Assembly: GCA_030525685.1 (NCBI GenBank)
Contig: JAUNEG010000001.1
Span: 1-64,000, forward strand
Reading direction: 5' to 3'
DNA length: 64,000 nucleotides
From: Atopobiaceae bacterium
GTDB lineage: Bacteria > Actinomycetota > Coriobacteriia > Coriobacteriales > Atopobiaceae
Under the pieces are notes generated by a model. It was given only the letters and a program-made list of their open reading frames with translations. It had not been told where the DNA came from and ran no database searches. The translations under genes and the position numbers were made by a program. Of this stretch, positions 10,250 to 19,258 are shown piece by piece. Each line of letters starts with the position of its first letter. Positions within the stretch are counted from its first letter, which is position 1.

Positions 10250-11248
10250 ATGATGGATGATGTTAGGAAACTCACAGCTTGGGGCATGGATGACGGCGTT
10301 CATGACGCGCTATCCCTCAAGCCCATAACGACTTCTGAGCAGCAGATCGATCTGCTCAAGGGCAAGGGTGTCACGTTTGAGCGCTGTACGGAGGAGCGCG
10401 CGCTCGAGATTCTTTCGAGCGCCGAGACCTACCTGCATCTCTCCGCCTACCGAGTGCTTTTCCAGCGTCATGAGGACGGCCCCGACGCCGGGAAGTTCGT
10501 GAGCCTCGACTTCGGGGACCTCTTGGACGTGAGCTCTCTCGACGACGTTCTCCGTGAGACGTTTCGCCTCATGGCGAAGGATGTCGAGCGCGCGGTCAGG
10601 GCATAGCTCGTGTCCGAGGCCGCCAGACGCGGGGAGGACGGCTATGGAATCGTCGCCGACTTCGTGTCCTCCCTGCCGCGCGGCTTCCGCGAGGGGCTGA
10701 GACGCGATCTCGTATCGCGTTCCCAGGCGGACGAGTACGCGGGGTCGCTGATTGACCACTACCGGGACGCCATGCCCGTATGGGTGCTGTTGGAAGTGGT
10801 ACCGTTCGGGACGCTGCTCGCCTTTTACCTCTTCTGCGTTGAGCGCTGGGAGGAGGTGGAAAGGCGGGAGATTCACTATGCTCTTAAGGAAGTGAAAGCC
10901 GTTCGCAACTGCGCGAGCCATGCGGGCTGCCTGTGCAACGGCATCGTGCCCGAGCGCGAGACGAGGCACACAACCTCGGGGGTCGCGCTCGAGTGGCTGA
11001 ACGCCCACGGCATCCGCAACAGCAAGGGCCGTCGAGCCAGACTGCGCAACCGTCGCACGCAACAGCTCGTGATCACCGTGGCGCTGCATGGCATGCTTGC
11101 GAGCGAGCATGCCTCCCCGGCGGCGCTTGACGCGGTCGCTGGCCTCCGTCCCCTGATGGATGACGCGATTGCGCGCTATGGGACGCAGAACCCTCTCGTG
11201 TCTCATCTTGCGTTTCTTGCAAGGGTTTTTGACGTGGCACGAGGCTGA
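10250..11248 (+). pseudogene. Abi_2 family abortive infection gene interrupted by TAG
   Basis: Two abutting ORFs in the same frame (10250-10606 and 10610-11248) form one 332-codon reading frame once the TAG at 10604-10606 is ignored. The first part has ITTSEQQIDLLKGKGVTF and AETYLHLSAYRVLFQ, the N-terminus of Abi_2 (AbiD/AbiF-like) proteins. The second has AMPVWVLLEVVPFGTLLAFY and KAVRNCASHAG, the R-x4-H motif of the HEPN nuclease core. The total length matches intact members. Codons around the stop read VRA-stop-LVSEAARRGEDGYG, so a single substitution from CAG or AAG is the simplest origin. A GTG at 10610 could restart translation, but would lack the N-terminal third. Confidence 0.8.
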
Positions 11249-11291
11249 TGCCATGATGTACGCAGATGCAAAAACCTTCGAGGTTTTGTAA

Positions 11292-11327
11292 GGGCCGGTC
11301 CTCTCGGGGACTGGCTCTAGTTGTTTA
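11292..11327 (+). terminator. Probable terminator downstream of the Abi_2 pseudogene
   Basis: An imperfect GC-rich hairpin (GGGCCGGTCC with GGGACTGGCTC, two G-U pairs) is followed by TAGTTGTTTATG. It lies 44 bp after the Abi_2 stop. Confidence 0.55.
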
Positions 11328-11389
11328 TGGGGCCATAATTGATGCTGGATGCCCTGCGGTGACTAGAAGAACAACCGGTGGGTGATGTG

Positions 11390-11908
11390 ATGAACGGCGA
11401 GGAGCTCAACGGTATAGTCGCGTCAGTCAGGAAACTCTCCCATTCTGACCTTCCTGCACTGCTTTCCCTCTGCCTCGGCAACCCGCAATACTACGCATTC
11501 CTCGTCGAGGAGCCGACGATGGGCGCTCTTGCTGCCGAGGTGACCGAGCTGCCCCCTGGTTGCTCTCCGGACCAAAAGTCCTATATCGGATTCTTCGATG
11601 CCGGTGGGGATCTCATCGCCGTGCTCGACCTCGTCCGGGGATATCCGGCTGAGGGGTGCGCCTTCATCGGATTCTTCATGGTCGATGCCTCTCGGCAGGG
11701 GACGGGCGTCGGGAGCCTGCTCATCTTGCAGTTGCTCAACCGCCTCCGCTGCGAGGGCGTTTCTCGCGTGCGCCTCGCCTACGTCGAGGGGAACGAGCAG
11801 TCCCGCCGCTTCTGGGAGAAGTGCGGCTTCGTCGAGGCGGGCGTACCGAGCGACCAAGGTGAATATAGGGTCGTGCCTATGGAGTGCCGGCTGGCGCAGC
11901 CTATGTGA
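11390..11908 (+). CDS. GNAT-family N-acetyltransferase
   Basis: This 172-aa protein has the GNAT core: VRKLSHSDLPALLSL at the start, IAVLDLVRGYP (beta strand), the acetyl-CoA loop VDASRQGTGVGSLLI (Q-x-x-G-x-G), and the late strand-helix AYVEGNEQSRRFWEKCGF. The ATG at 11390 follows GGTGGGTG at good distance; a GTG four codons upstream is less likely. Substrate is not predictable. It sits alone, after a terminator and before the PadR operon, at the right end of the defence island. Confidence 0.85.
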   Translation: MNGEELNGIVASVRKLSHSDLPALLSLCLGNPQYYAFLVEEPTMGALAAEVTELPPGCSPDQKSYIGFFDAGGDLIAVLDLVRGYPAEGCAFIGFFMVDASRQGTGVGSLLILQLLNRLRCEGVSRVRLAYVEGNEQSRRFWEKCGFVEAGVPSDQGEYRVVPMECRLAQPM

Positions 11909-12076
11909 TCTGAGTTCTCTGCGTATGAGACGAGAAGCTCAGTGAAGAATCGGGATGAAAGAATTGGAGTTCAAAGGCTCGATTGGGTACTTTCTCGGTC
12001 TGCCACGATAGTGACGGAGGCTGCTATGAGGAAGGTGTCGCGGGCGCCTATGATGGGAGAAACTTCTCGATAGCTG

Positions 12077-12124
12077 TTGACGCCATATACCATGTGACGT
12101 ATAGTGTGCATAGCACAGTATACG
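12077..12124 (+). promoter_or_regulatory. PadR operon promoter with overlapping palindromic operator
   Basis: TTGACG (12077-12082) and TATAGT (12100-12105) are separated by 17 bp, a near-consensus housekeeping promoter. A 27-bp palindrome at 12098-12124 (arms CGTATAGTGTGC and GCACAGTATACG, 11 of 12 paired around ATA) covers the -10 box and start point. PadR repressors usually bind such sites in their own promoters, so autorepression is inferred. Confidence 0.8.
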
Positions 12125-12142
12125 CCGAAGGGAGGTGTACGG

Positions 12143-12463
12143 ATGGAGGCCCAGATGAAGCGCGGCTTCCTCGAGGCCTGCGTGCTCGCGGCCGTCTCCG
12201 GCGAGGAGTCCTACGGCTACCAGATCGTGAAGAACGTGCCCGCGAGCATGGGGCTCACGGAGTCCACGCTCTACCCGCTGCTCAAGCGCCTGGAGAGGGC
12301 CGGGTGCATCACGGCGCGCTCCGCCGAGCACAACGGGCGGCTGCGCCGCTACTACCGCATCACGGATGCCGGCCGCGAGCGCATCGAGGAGTTCCTGGCC
12401 GAGCGGCCGTCCGTGCAGGAGATCTACGCATACGTTGAGGGGGCGCACCATGACGCGCGATGA
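12143..12463 (+). CDS. PadR-family transcriptional regulator
   Basis: This 106-aa protein starts at ATG 12143 with GGGAGG seven bases upstream. It is a typical short PadR: MKRGFLEACVLAAV, EESYGYQIVKNV, the recognition helix LTESTLYPLLKRLERAG, and the wing RLRRYYRITDAGRERI. It is first in an operon with a DUF1700 membrane protein (14-bp overlap) and a small membrane protein, a widespread arrangement in which PadR senses envelope or drug stress. The palindrome over its promoter suggests self-repression. Confidence 0.9.
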   Translation: MEAQMKRGFLEACVLAAVSGEESYGYQIVKNVPASMGLTESTLYPLLKRLERAGCITARSAEHNGRLRRYYRITDAGRERIEEFLAERPSVQEIYAYVEGAHHDAR

Positions 12464-13079
12464 GTTCCTGAACCGGCTGGGCGAGCTCTTGGCCTGCCTG
12501 TCGGCCGAGCAGGTCGAGGAGACCAAGCAGTTCTACGCGGAGGCCATCGCCGACCGCATGGAGGACGGCATGAGCGAGGAGGAGGCCGTGGCCGCCATGG
12601 GCGCGCCCGGCGAGGTGGCGGAGGCCACGCTCGACGACCTGCCCGCCGTGCCGCGCGCGATCGCGAGGACGCGCCGGCGCAGCACTGCGCTCCTGTGGGT
12701 GCTCGCCGTCGTGGGGTCTCCCGTGTGGGTGCCGCTGCTCATCGGCTTTGCCGCCGTGGCCACCGCGGTCTACGTGTGCATCTGGGTGCTGGCCCTGTGC
12801 GTGTGGCTCGTCGCGGCCGCGCTCGGCGGCGCGGGCGTGGCGGAGCTCCTGTTCGCCGTAAGCGGTATCGCCATCGGGTACGCCCCCTACGCCCTGGCAT
12901 CGGCGGGGATGGGGCTCGGCCTCATCGGCGTGGCCCTCCTCGCGGGGGCGGGCGCGTGGGCGGCTTCCAAGCAGATCGCGCGCCTCTCGGCGCTCTGGGC
13001 GAGGAAGGCCGTCTCGCCCTTCTGGAGGGGCCGGGGCGGCCAGGGCGACGAGGGTGCGGCGGCGCACCTCGCGGCATAG
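12450..13079 (+). CDS. DUF1700 (HAAS domain) membrane protein
   Basis: This 209-aa protein starts at ATG 12450, overlapping the padR end by 14 bp. The N-terminal 60 residues form the helical HAAS-type domain (MTRDEFLNRLGELLACLSAE...EEEAVAAMGAPGEVAEA), which is known to pair with PadR regulators. Several hydrophobic segments follow (about residues 75-190), and then a short Arg/Gly-rich tail. Role in envelope homeostasis is inferred from family context. Overlap with padR implies coupled expression. Confidence 0.85.
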   Translation: MTRDEFLNRLGELLACLSAEQVEETKQFYAEAIADRMEDGMSEEEAVAAMGAPGEVAEATLDDLPAVPRAIARTRRRSTALLWVLAVVGSPVWVPLLIGFAAVATAVYVCIWVLALCVWLVAAALGGAGVAELLFAVSGIAIGYAPYALASAGMGLGLIGVALLAGAGAWAASKQIARLSALWARKAVSPFWRGRGGQGDEGAAAHLAA

Positions 13080-13094
13080 GAAGGAGCTGCTACC

Positions 13095-13361
13095 ATGACC
13101 AGCGCGAAGAGAATCTATCTTGCCGTGGCGGGCGGGCTCGTGGCCCTGGGCATCGTCCTGGCGGGCATCGGCTTCATCGCCTCCGGGTTTGACCTCGCGG
13201 TGTTCAACACCCAGATCGACCTGCGCGACGACGGGGTGGTCACCCTCGGCGGCGTCGAGGTGGACGACCCGACGGGACTGCCCCTCATCGAGCAGCTCGC
13301 CGAAATCGGCGAGGTCGACACCTCCGGCGTCGCCGCGCCCGAGGCCCCTGCGGCACCCTAA
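13095..13361 (+). CDS. Small single-pass membrane protein of the PadR operon
   Basis: This 88-aa protein follows AGGAAGGAG. One transmembrane helix (LAVAGGLVALGIVLAGIGFI) is followed by an outside-facing acidic segment (QIDLRDDGVVTLGGVEVDD) and an Ala/Pro-rich end. In many PadR-DUF1700 operons the third gene encodes a larger DUF4097-type protein with a similar N-terminal helix; this product stops early by comparison, so it may be a shortened relative. No known function. Confidence 0.6.
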   Translation: MTSAKRIYLAVAGGLVALGIVLAGIGFIASGFDLAVFNTQIDLRDDGVVTLGGVEVDDPTGLPLIEQLAEIGEVDTSGVAAPEAPAAP

Positions 13362-13362
13362 G

Positions 13363-13638
13363 TATACGCGAGGCATACCGCGCTACGACCGCCGGGCCTA
13401 CGTCAAGGTCAGCTGTGCGGTGGACTCCACGGGCGCCGTGCGGCCGACGGAGATCGACTGGGACGGCACGCGGCGCTTCCCGGTGCTCTCGTGCGGCGCG
13501 CAGCAGGAGTGGGGCCGCTGGGAGAGCGGAAGCGTCGTCAAGGGGTGGCGCGTCGAGGTGGCGCCGAACGTCTGGCGCACGCTGTGGTGGGAGCGCGGGC
13601 GCTTCTTCGTGGAGCGGCGGGACGCCAACGGCGAATAG
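13363..13638 (+). pseudogene. Start-less ORF, possibly related to DUF6504
   Basis: An open frame of 91 codons follows the preceding stop directly and reads YDRRAYVKVSCAVDSTG, PTEIDWDGTRRFPV and WRTLWWERGRFFVERR. This looks like a real small conserved domain (DUF6504-like in my judgement), but it has no ATG, GTG or TTG before the conserved part. Either the start was lost, or a frameshift near 13360 once joined it to another gene. Its TAG is one base from the stop of the convergent LtaS-like gene. Confidence 0.4.
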
Positions 13639-13639
13639 C

Positions 13640-15799
13640 CTATCTCAGCTTGCTCGCGAACTCGAGATAGGTGATCTGCGCCAGGTCGTCGTAGGCCTGG
13701 GGGAGCGTTGCCTCGTCGTCGGTGGTGGCCCACGTGCCGTCGGCGAGCTCCATGCACAGAAGGCTCAGCGCGGGCAGCTCCTCGCGGATGGCGAGCTGCG
13801 CCTTCTGGTAGTCCGTGAGCGGCGCGCCGATCAGGTCCGCCGCCAGGGCGCCGAGGTAGGCCGGGCTCGCGTCGCACTTCTCGCCGTCCTGCGCGTTGCC
13901 GGCGACGTCGTAGTTCGCCCAGACGAGGTAGGTGGAGCGGTAGGTCTCGACGGCCGCGTCGGAGTCACCGGCCGCGTTCCCGCCGCCGGTGCCGCCGCCG
14001 ACCGCGTTGCCGTTCTCGTCGTAGATCTGCTCGCCGCTCACGGCGGCGTTCAGGATCGTGGAGAGCGCGGGCTGGTGGTCGCCGAAGAAGACCACGACTA
14101 CGGGGCGGTCGAGCTCGGAGAGCTCGGCGAGGAACTCCTCGAGCGCGCGGTCTGACTCGTCGACGCAGGCCAGGTACTCGGAGAGGCGCGCGTTGTCGTA
14201 GTCGCTCATGCCGTCGACGTGGTACTGCTCCACGTCGCCCAGGTTGTTCTGGTCGTAGCCGGAGTGGTTCTGCATGGTCACGTCGAAGATGAACTGCGGC
14301 TCGTCGCTGCCCTCGAGGAGCTCGAGGCACGTGTCGTAGGTCGCCGCGTCCGAGACGCCGCTGTGGTAGGTCTCCGCGCCGGCGAAGTCGTCGATGTCGA
14401 GGAACTCGTCGAAGCCGAGCGCCTCGTAGACGCGGTCGCGGTTCCAGTTGGTCGCGTAGTTGGGGTGCATCGCGGTGGTCTGGTAGCCGAGCTCGGAGAA
14501 CTGGCGCGCGAGGCTCGGGGACTCGGAGAGGTCGTAGAGGGAGTAGGGGTACTTGCCGTCGCCGACGTAGGCGAGCGGGACGCCGGTGAGGAACTCGAAC
14601 TCGGTGTTGCAGGTGCCGCCGCCGAGAACCGATACCGCGAGGCTGCCCCGGGCGAGCGTGTCGTCGAGCGAGTTCACGAACGATGGGCCGTCGTAGCCCC
14701 AGGAGGCGCCGTCGAGCTCGGAGAGGTCCGAGAAGGACTCGTTCATGATGCAGACGACGCTGGGGCGCTCCTCGTCGAACTGCGCCGCGGACGCCTGGCG
14801 CGCCTCCGAGGAGCCCTCGCCCTCGTCGTAGGACTCGACGTAGGAGGCCTCGATCTCCTCGGCGCTCTCGTCGTCGTAGCCCTCGGGCACGTCGATCGGC
14901 AGGTCCTGCGCGACGGCGACAAAGGAGGTGATGAAGCCCTGCCTGCGGTAGTAGTCGAGCGAGTACCAGTACTTCATCTGGACGCCCAGGTCGTCGAAGT
15001 AGCTCGGCACGGTGACGCAGGCGACGAGCGCGGCGAGAAGCGCTGCGGCGCCCCCGAGGTTGGCCGCGACGCGACGGGCGCGGGAGGTCGTCGGCGCCGG
15101 CGTGACGAGCGAGCCCACGGCGGCGGCGAGCAGCACAGAGGCAAGGCCCAGCGCCACGCCGCCCCCGACGGCATAGGTGTAGCTGCCGCTCACGGCGGCC
15201 GCGGTGCCCAGGACGAAGAGGTCGTTCGGCAGGATCGCCGCGGACTTGAAGCTCGCGACGAAGAACTGCGCGAGTCCGATCAGGAAGCAGAGCACGACGC
15301 CCACGACCATGCCCGCGCCGCGGCGCTGGAAGAGGAGGTGGAGCGCGCCGAGGGCGAGCAGGACCAGCAGGTACTGGAGCAGAGCGTACTGGGGCGCCAT
15401 CCAGAGCACGCCGTAGTTGTACGGGAGCTCGACGGCCAGGTGCCCGAGCAGCGCGCAGGCGAGAAGGGCGCCCAGGGTGAAGAGGGCATGGGCGCTCGCC
15501 CGCGTCCGGTTGTGCGCCTCGATCCAGGCCATGACGGCGGCGCGGACCCGGTCGCGACGAAGCATGAGCCAGGACGCGGCCAGCGCGGCGGCGACAAGGA
15601 CGAGCGGCTCGACCGGCCATCCCTGGTAGAGCCCGAGCAGGCACAGGACGGCGAGCGCAGCGAGCGTCAGCAGCGGGACCGCGAGCCAGCAGAGCTGACC
15701 GGTGGTGGGACGCCCCTCGGAGAGCGAGATGCGGACAGTGAGGACGACGATCGCGGCAATGCTGGCGACCAGGGGAAGGGCCATGATGGTAGAGAGCAT
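13640..15799 (-). CDS. LtaS/MdoB-type sulfatase-family membrane phosphotransferase
   Basis: This 719-aa protein has about nine hydrophobic segments in its first 270 residues, a linker, then an extracellular sulfatase-fold domain. Visible motifs are VVCIMNESFSDLSELDG (about 348), the nucleophile region GGGTCNTEFEFLTG (about 393-406, Thr expected to be catalytic), the metal/substrate region MQNHSGYD, and FFGDHQPA (571-578, Asp-His metal ligands). Enzymes of this family transfer glycerol phosphate or related groups to envelope polymers; the substrate is not decided by the sequence. It is monocistronic, convergent with the PadR operon and separated from it by one base. Confidence 0.85.
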   Translation of the reverse strand: MLSTIMALPLVASIAAIVVLTVRISLSEGRPTTGQLCWLAVPLLTLAALAVLCLLGLYQGWPVEPLVLVAAALAASWLMLRRDRVRAAVMAWIEAHNRTRASAHALFTLGALLACALLGHLAVELPYNYGVLWMAPQYALLQYLLVLLALGALHLLFQRRGAGMVVGVVLCFLIGLAQFFVASFKSAAILPNDLFVLGTAAAVSGSYTYAVGGGVALGLASVLLAAAVGSLVTPAPTTSRARRVAANLGGAAALLAALVACVTVPSYFDDLGVQMKYWYSLDYYRRQGFITSFVAVAQDLPIDVPEGYDDESAEEIEASYVESYDEGEGSSEARQASAAQFDEERPSVVCIMNESFSDLSELDGASWGYDGPSFVNSLDDTLARGSLAVSVLGGGTCNTEFEFLTGVPLAYVGDGKYPYSLYDLSESPSLARQFSELGYQTTAMHPNYATNWNRDRVYEALGFDEFLDIDDFAGAETYHSGVSDAATYDTCLELLEGSDEPQFIFDVTMQNHSGYDQNNLGDVEQYHVDGMSDYDNARLSEYLACVDESDRALEEFLAELSELDRPVVVVFFGDHQPALSTILNAAVSGEQIYDENGNAVGGGTGGGNAAGDSDAAVETYRSTYLVWANYDVAGNAQDGEKCDASPAYLGALAADLIGAPLTDYQKAQLAIREELPALSLLCMELADGTWATTDDEATLPQAYDDLAQITYLEFASKLR

Positions 15800-15901
15800 C
15801 GGTGTCTTTCCGTGACGCTGGGCTTACAAAGCGCCCATGATACAGACCTCGTGTCAAAAACTTGTGCAGATACGCTGACCGGTGGCTGATAGGATGGGGG
15901 C

Positions 15902-16279
15902 ATGGAGAAGAACGGGCTCACATATCGCGACTACGCCGCGTTCGCGCGCATGGGCGCGGACCAGATCGCCCGCGACTGCGAGGTGCAGGCCTTCCATGCC
16001 TCGGGACCGGGAGGCCAGGGCGTGAACACGGCCGACTCCGCCGTCCGCATGCGGCACGCTCCCACGGGCATCGTGGTGGTGTCGCGCGAGGAGCGAAGCC
16101 AGCTGCGCAACCGCGAGCGCTGCGTCGAGAAGATCCTCGAGATCTGCCGGCGCCGCGCCCGACCGCCCAGGCTGCGCAAGAAGACGCACGTCCCCGCCGC
16201 GCAGAGGCGTCGGCGCCTGGAGTCCAAGCGCGCCCGCGGCAAGGTCAAGCAGCTCCGCCGCCGCGTGGACGGGGAGTAG
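15902..16279 (+). CDS. GGQ-containing release-factor-like protein (ArfB/YaeJ type)
   Basis: This 125-aa protein has the peptidyl-tRNA hydrolysis loop [10 protein letters not shown] (about residues 37-46), followed by a basic C-terminal tail rich in Arg/Lys ([20 protein letters not shown]). It lacks the stop-codon recognition domain of RF1/RF2, so it belongs with ArfB-like or orphan RF-like proteins that rescue stalled ribosomes. Unlike classical ArfB the basic region is short. It stands alone, divergent from the LtaS-like gene. Confidence 0.8.
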   Translation: MEKNGLTYRDYAAFARMGADQIARDCEVQAFHASGPGGQGVNTADSAVRMRHAPTGIVVVSREERSQLRNRERCVEKILEICRRRARPPRLRKKTHVPAAQRRRRLESKRARGKVKQLRRRVDGE

Positions 16280-16388
16280 TCCCGCTTTCCGCTTCAAGGA
16301 GTAAGTAAGAAAATTGCCGCAGCCGCTGCGCCCTTTTGCCGTTGATGGGCAGGTCATGCCCCGCCACGATTGAGGCAAGGAGGGCGGG

Positions 16389-18371
16389 ATGATCGAGCTG
16401 AGCAGACGACAGAAGGCTTGCCTGCGGTACCTGTGCCGCCATGACGGCAATGTCCCGACCACCCTCCTTGCGCGCGCCCTCGACGTCTCCGAGCGCACCG
16501 CGCGCACGGACCTCGGCGTCGTCGAGTCGTACGCCCGCGAGCACGGCGCCGCGCTCGAGCGCGTCCCCGGGACAGGGGTCAGGCTCGTCGCGGACGACGC
16601 GACCCGCGCCGCCCTTCTCGCCGCGCTCGACGAGCCCGACACCGCCTTCCCGGACCGGGGGGACCGTGCCGTCGTCGCAGAGGTCCTGCTGCTCGTCCGT
16701 CCCACGGTCACCTTCCAGCAGATCGCCGCGCTCTGCGGCGTGAGCCGTCCGACCATCGTCGCCCAGTGCGCCGACCTCGCGGCGTTCTTCGAGGCTACCG
16801 GCATCGAGCTCTGTCGCGAGTCGGGGGTCGGCACCTATCTCCGCGGCCCCGAGCTCGAGATGCGCCACTGCCTCGTGTCGCTCGTCACCGGCGCCGATAC
16901 GCGCGACGTGGCCCGCACGGTCGCTCGGCGCGAGCTCGAGGCCGCCCATCTCGCCCGTGCCGAGCGCCTGGTCGGCGACATAGAGCGTCTCCAGGACGCC
17001 ACCTTCGTGGACGCCGAGGCGCTCTCGATCGCCCTTGCCTACGCGCTCGAGCGGATCTCCCACGGCAAGACGCTCCCCGAGGCGGGGGAGGTTCCCCTCC
17101 CCGACGCCCCCGTCCCGGGGGAGGACGCGCTCGGTGCCGACGACCTGTTCCTCCGCTCTCTCGGCGGGCTGCTCTCCGACGTCTTCGAGCAGCCCCGGGA
17201 GCGGCGCTTCGCCGGTGCGCTCGTCTTCGCGCGGCGCACCACGAGCGTGGGCCTGATGCACCGCGCGAGCGCCGCTCCTGACGACGAGGCGGCCCTGATC
17301 TCCCGCGACCTCATCGCCGCCCTCTACGAGCTCCACGTCATCGACGAGGCCGCGCTCCAGCACCTCATCGACGGCCTCACCACGCACCTGCGCGCCGCCA
17401 TCTACCGCTGCCGCAACAACATCCAGGTGGAGAGCGAGCTGCCGCGGCAGATCATGGTCTCCATCTCGCTGCTCTACGACTTCACGCGCAAGCAGATGCG
17501 TCTCGCCGAGCAGCGCTACGGGATAAGCCTCAACGAGGCGGAGATCGCCTACATCGCCATGTACCTCGACGCGATCTACGAGTCGAGCGCGCGGGACTCG
17601 ATGGTCCTCAAGGTCCTCTTCGTGTGCCCGTTCGGACTCGCCTCGAGCTCGGTGCTCATGGCGCGCCTCTCCTACGCGCTCGCCGAGTGCGACGTCGTGG
17701 GTCCCATGACGGAGGCGGAGGCGCAGGACTACGTGGCGGCAAACAGCGTCGACCTCGTCGTCTCCACCACCGACCGCCGCTTGGACGACGTCCCGGTGGT
17801 GACGGTCGACCCGCTGCTGCGCCAATCCGAGATCGAGCGCGTCAAGAGCCAGATCATGCAGCTCTCGTACTCGAAGATGTGCTCCTACTTCCTCCGCTCC
17901 TACGCGACCGCCTCGCAGGACGAGAGCGCCGTCCACGCCGTGCGCGACTTCGTGAGGCCCGAGGACGTCCAGGTGGGCGTCAGCTGCGACGACTGGCGCG
18001 AGGCCATCCGCCTCGCCGCCCGCCCGCTCCTCGTGCGCGGCCTCATCGAGGAGCGCTACGTGAATCGCATGATCTCCGCCGTCGAGGACTACGGGCCCTA
18101 CATGGTGCTCACGCCCCGTACGGCCTACGTGCACGCGGGCATGGCGGACGGCGCGCGGGAGAACTGCGCGTCCGTCCTGGTCCTCGACCACGACATCCCC
18201 TTCGGTCCGAGCGGCGAGAAGCGCGTGCGCTGCGTCATCGTCCTGGGCATCCACGACACCGAGAAGAGCCTGCTCTTGGGCCTTGCGCCGATCTTCGAGC
18301 GCGAGCAGACGATCAAAACGATGGGGCACCCCGGGCTCACCGCGTCCGAGGTGCTCGAGCAGCACGACTGA
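16389..18371 (+). CDS. BglG/MtlR-type PTS regulator (HTH-PRD-EIIB-EIIA)
   Basis: This 660-aa multidomain regulator begins after AGGAGGGCGGG. Two N-terminal HTH domains (SRRQKACLRYLCRHDGNVPT; TFQQIAALCGVSRPTIVAQC) are followed by PRD domains containing conserved histidines (for example ERISHGKTL and ALQHLIDGLTTHLRAAIYR), then an EIIB-like domain (VLFVCPFGLASSSVLMARL, Cys about residue 415) and a type-2 EIIA domain (about 515-640, TAYVHAGMADG with the likely phosphorylatable His). Phosphorylation by the PTS would control activation of the downstream PTS operon. The EIIA domain is clearly related to the IIA protein encoded 30 bp downstream. Confidence 0.9.
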   Translation: MIELSRRQKACLRYLCRHDGNVPTTLLARALDVSERTARTDLGVVESYAREHGAALERVPGTGVRLVADDATRAALLAALDEPDTAFPDRGDRAVVAEVLLLVRPTVTFQQIAALCGVSRPTIVAQCADLAAFFEATGIELCRESGVGTYLRGPELEMRHCLVSLVTGADTRDVARTVARRELEAAHLARAERLVGDIERLQDATFVDAEALSIALAYALERISHGKTLPEAGEVPLPDAPVPGEDALGADDLFLRSLGGLLSDVFEQPRERRFAGALVFARRTTSVGLMHRASAAPDDEAALISRDLIAALYELHVIDEAALQHLIDGLTTHLRAAIYRCRNNIQVESELPRQIMVSISLLYDFTRKQMRLAEQRYGISLNEAEIAYIAMYLDAIYESSARDSMVLKVLFVCPFGLASSSVLMARLSYALAECDVVGPMTEAEAQDYVAANSVDLVVSTTDRRLDDVPVVTVDPLLRQSEIERVKSQIMQLSYSKMCSYFLRSYATASQDESAVHAVRDFVRPEDVQVGVSCDDWREAIRLAARPLLVRGLIEERYVNRMISAVEDYGPYMVLTPRTAYVHAGMADGARENCASVLVLDHDIPFGPSGEKRVRCVIVLGIHDTEKSLLLGLAPIFEREQTIKTMGHPGLTASEVLEQHD

Positions 18372-18401
18372 GGTTCACACGACCGAGAGGAAGGAAGGTA
18401 G

Positions 18402-18836
18402 GTGAGCGACTCAATCGCACGCGACTGCGTCAGGACCGGCGTCCGCGCCGGCACGTGGCAGGACGCCATACGACTTGCCGCAGCGCCGCTCGTGGAGCGC
18501 GGCAGCATCGAGGAGTCATACGTCGACCGCATGATCTCGAGCGTCGACGAGCTCGGGCCCTACATCGCCCTCATGCCCGGCTTCGCGCTCGCTCACGCGG
18601 CCCCCGGCGAGGACGTCCACGTGAGCGACCTCTCCGTCGCGCTCTTCGACGACGAGATCTTCTTCGGCTCCGACAACGACCCGGTGCGCGTGGTCATGTG
18701 CCTCGCCTGCGTGGACCGCGAGTCGCACATCGCTCGGCTCCAGACGGTCGCCGAGAAGCTCCTGGACGACACGTTCGTGGGGCGCATGGTCGCCTGCGCG
18801 AGCGAGCAGCAGCTCTACGAGCTCGTCAACGCGTAA
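18402..18836 (+). CDS. PTS EIIA component (fructose/ascorbate type)
   Basis: This 144-aa protein starts at GTG 18402. It has the EIIA type-2 layout: TWQDAIRLAAAPLVERGSIE, YVDRMISSVDELGPYIALMP and FALAHAAPGEDVH, where the His is the expected phosphorylation site. It passes phosphate from HPr to EIIB in the same operon. Residues align with the C-terminal domain of the preceding regulator, pointing to a duplicated domain. Confidence 0.88.
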   Translation: MSDSIARDCVRTGVRAGTWQDAIRLAAAPLVERGSIEESYVDRMISSVDELGPYIALMPGFALAHAAPGEDVHVSDLSVALFDDEIFFGSDNDPVRVVMCLACVDRESHIARLQTVAEKLLDDTFVGRMVACASEQQLYELVNA

Positions 18837-18908
18837 CCAGACGGTAAGGACGCTGGCCCTCCGGGACAGCGAGGAGGCCCGAAGGGCCACGAGAGAAAGG
18901 AGCCACCC

Positions 18909-19214
18909 ATGGCAGTGCCAACGATCCAGACGGTCTGCGGCGTGGGCTGCGGCTCGTCGCTCATGCTGCGCATGAACGTCGAGAAGATCGCCAAGGCCAA
19001 CGGCTACGAGATCAGAGCCTTCTGCGGGGACGTGGGGACGTGCTGCGCCAACGAGTGCGACGTCATCTTCATCTCCAAGGAGCTCGGCGAACGCATCGAG
19101 GGTCGCGCGAAGGTGCCCATCGTGGAGTTCGACAACTTCATGAACAAGGCGGAGGTCGAGGAGAAGACCCTCGCGTACCTCGAGTCGTTCGCGGCGGAGC
19201 ACGGCGACGCCTAG
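18909..19214 (+). CDS. PTS EIIB component
   Basis: This 101-aa protein contains TIQTVCGVGCGSSLMLRMNV: the first Cys is the expected phospho-cysteine of EIIB of the lactose/ascorbate/galactitol type, and the P-loop GCGSS follows. Acidic helix EVEEKTLAYLESFAAE closes the small Rossmann-like fold. It is preceded by AGAAAGGAG and lies between IIA and IIC in the operon. Confidence 0.9.
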   Translation: MAVPTIQTVCGVGCGSSLMLRMNVEKIAKANGYEIRAFCGDVGTCCANECDVIFISKELGERIEGRAKVPIVEFDNFMNKAEVEEKTLAYLESFAAEHGDA

Positions 19215-19258
19215 GCGGATGCGGGGCCTAGCCCCCACACACAGAGAAAGGAAGCACC

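Noticed and set aside
12366..12450. Upstream start for the DUF1700 protein at 12366
   Set aside because: It would overlap padR by almost 100 bp and add residues unrelated to the HAAS domain; ATG 12450 fits the domain start.
14219..15889. Long plus-strand ORF of 556 codons opposite the LtaS-like gene
   Set aside because: It is a GC-rich antisense shadow: low-complexity Arg/Glu/Val composition, no ribosome-binding site or domains, and it is fully opposite a well-supported gene.
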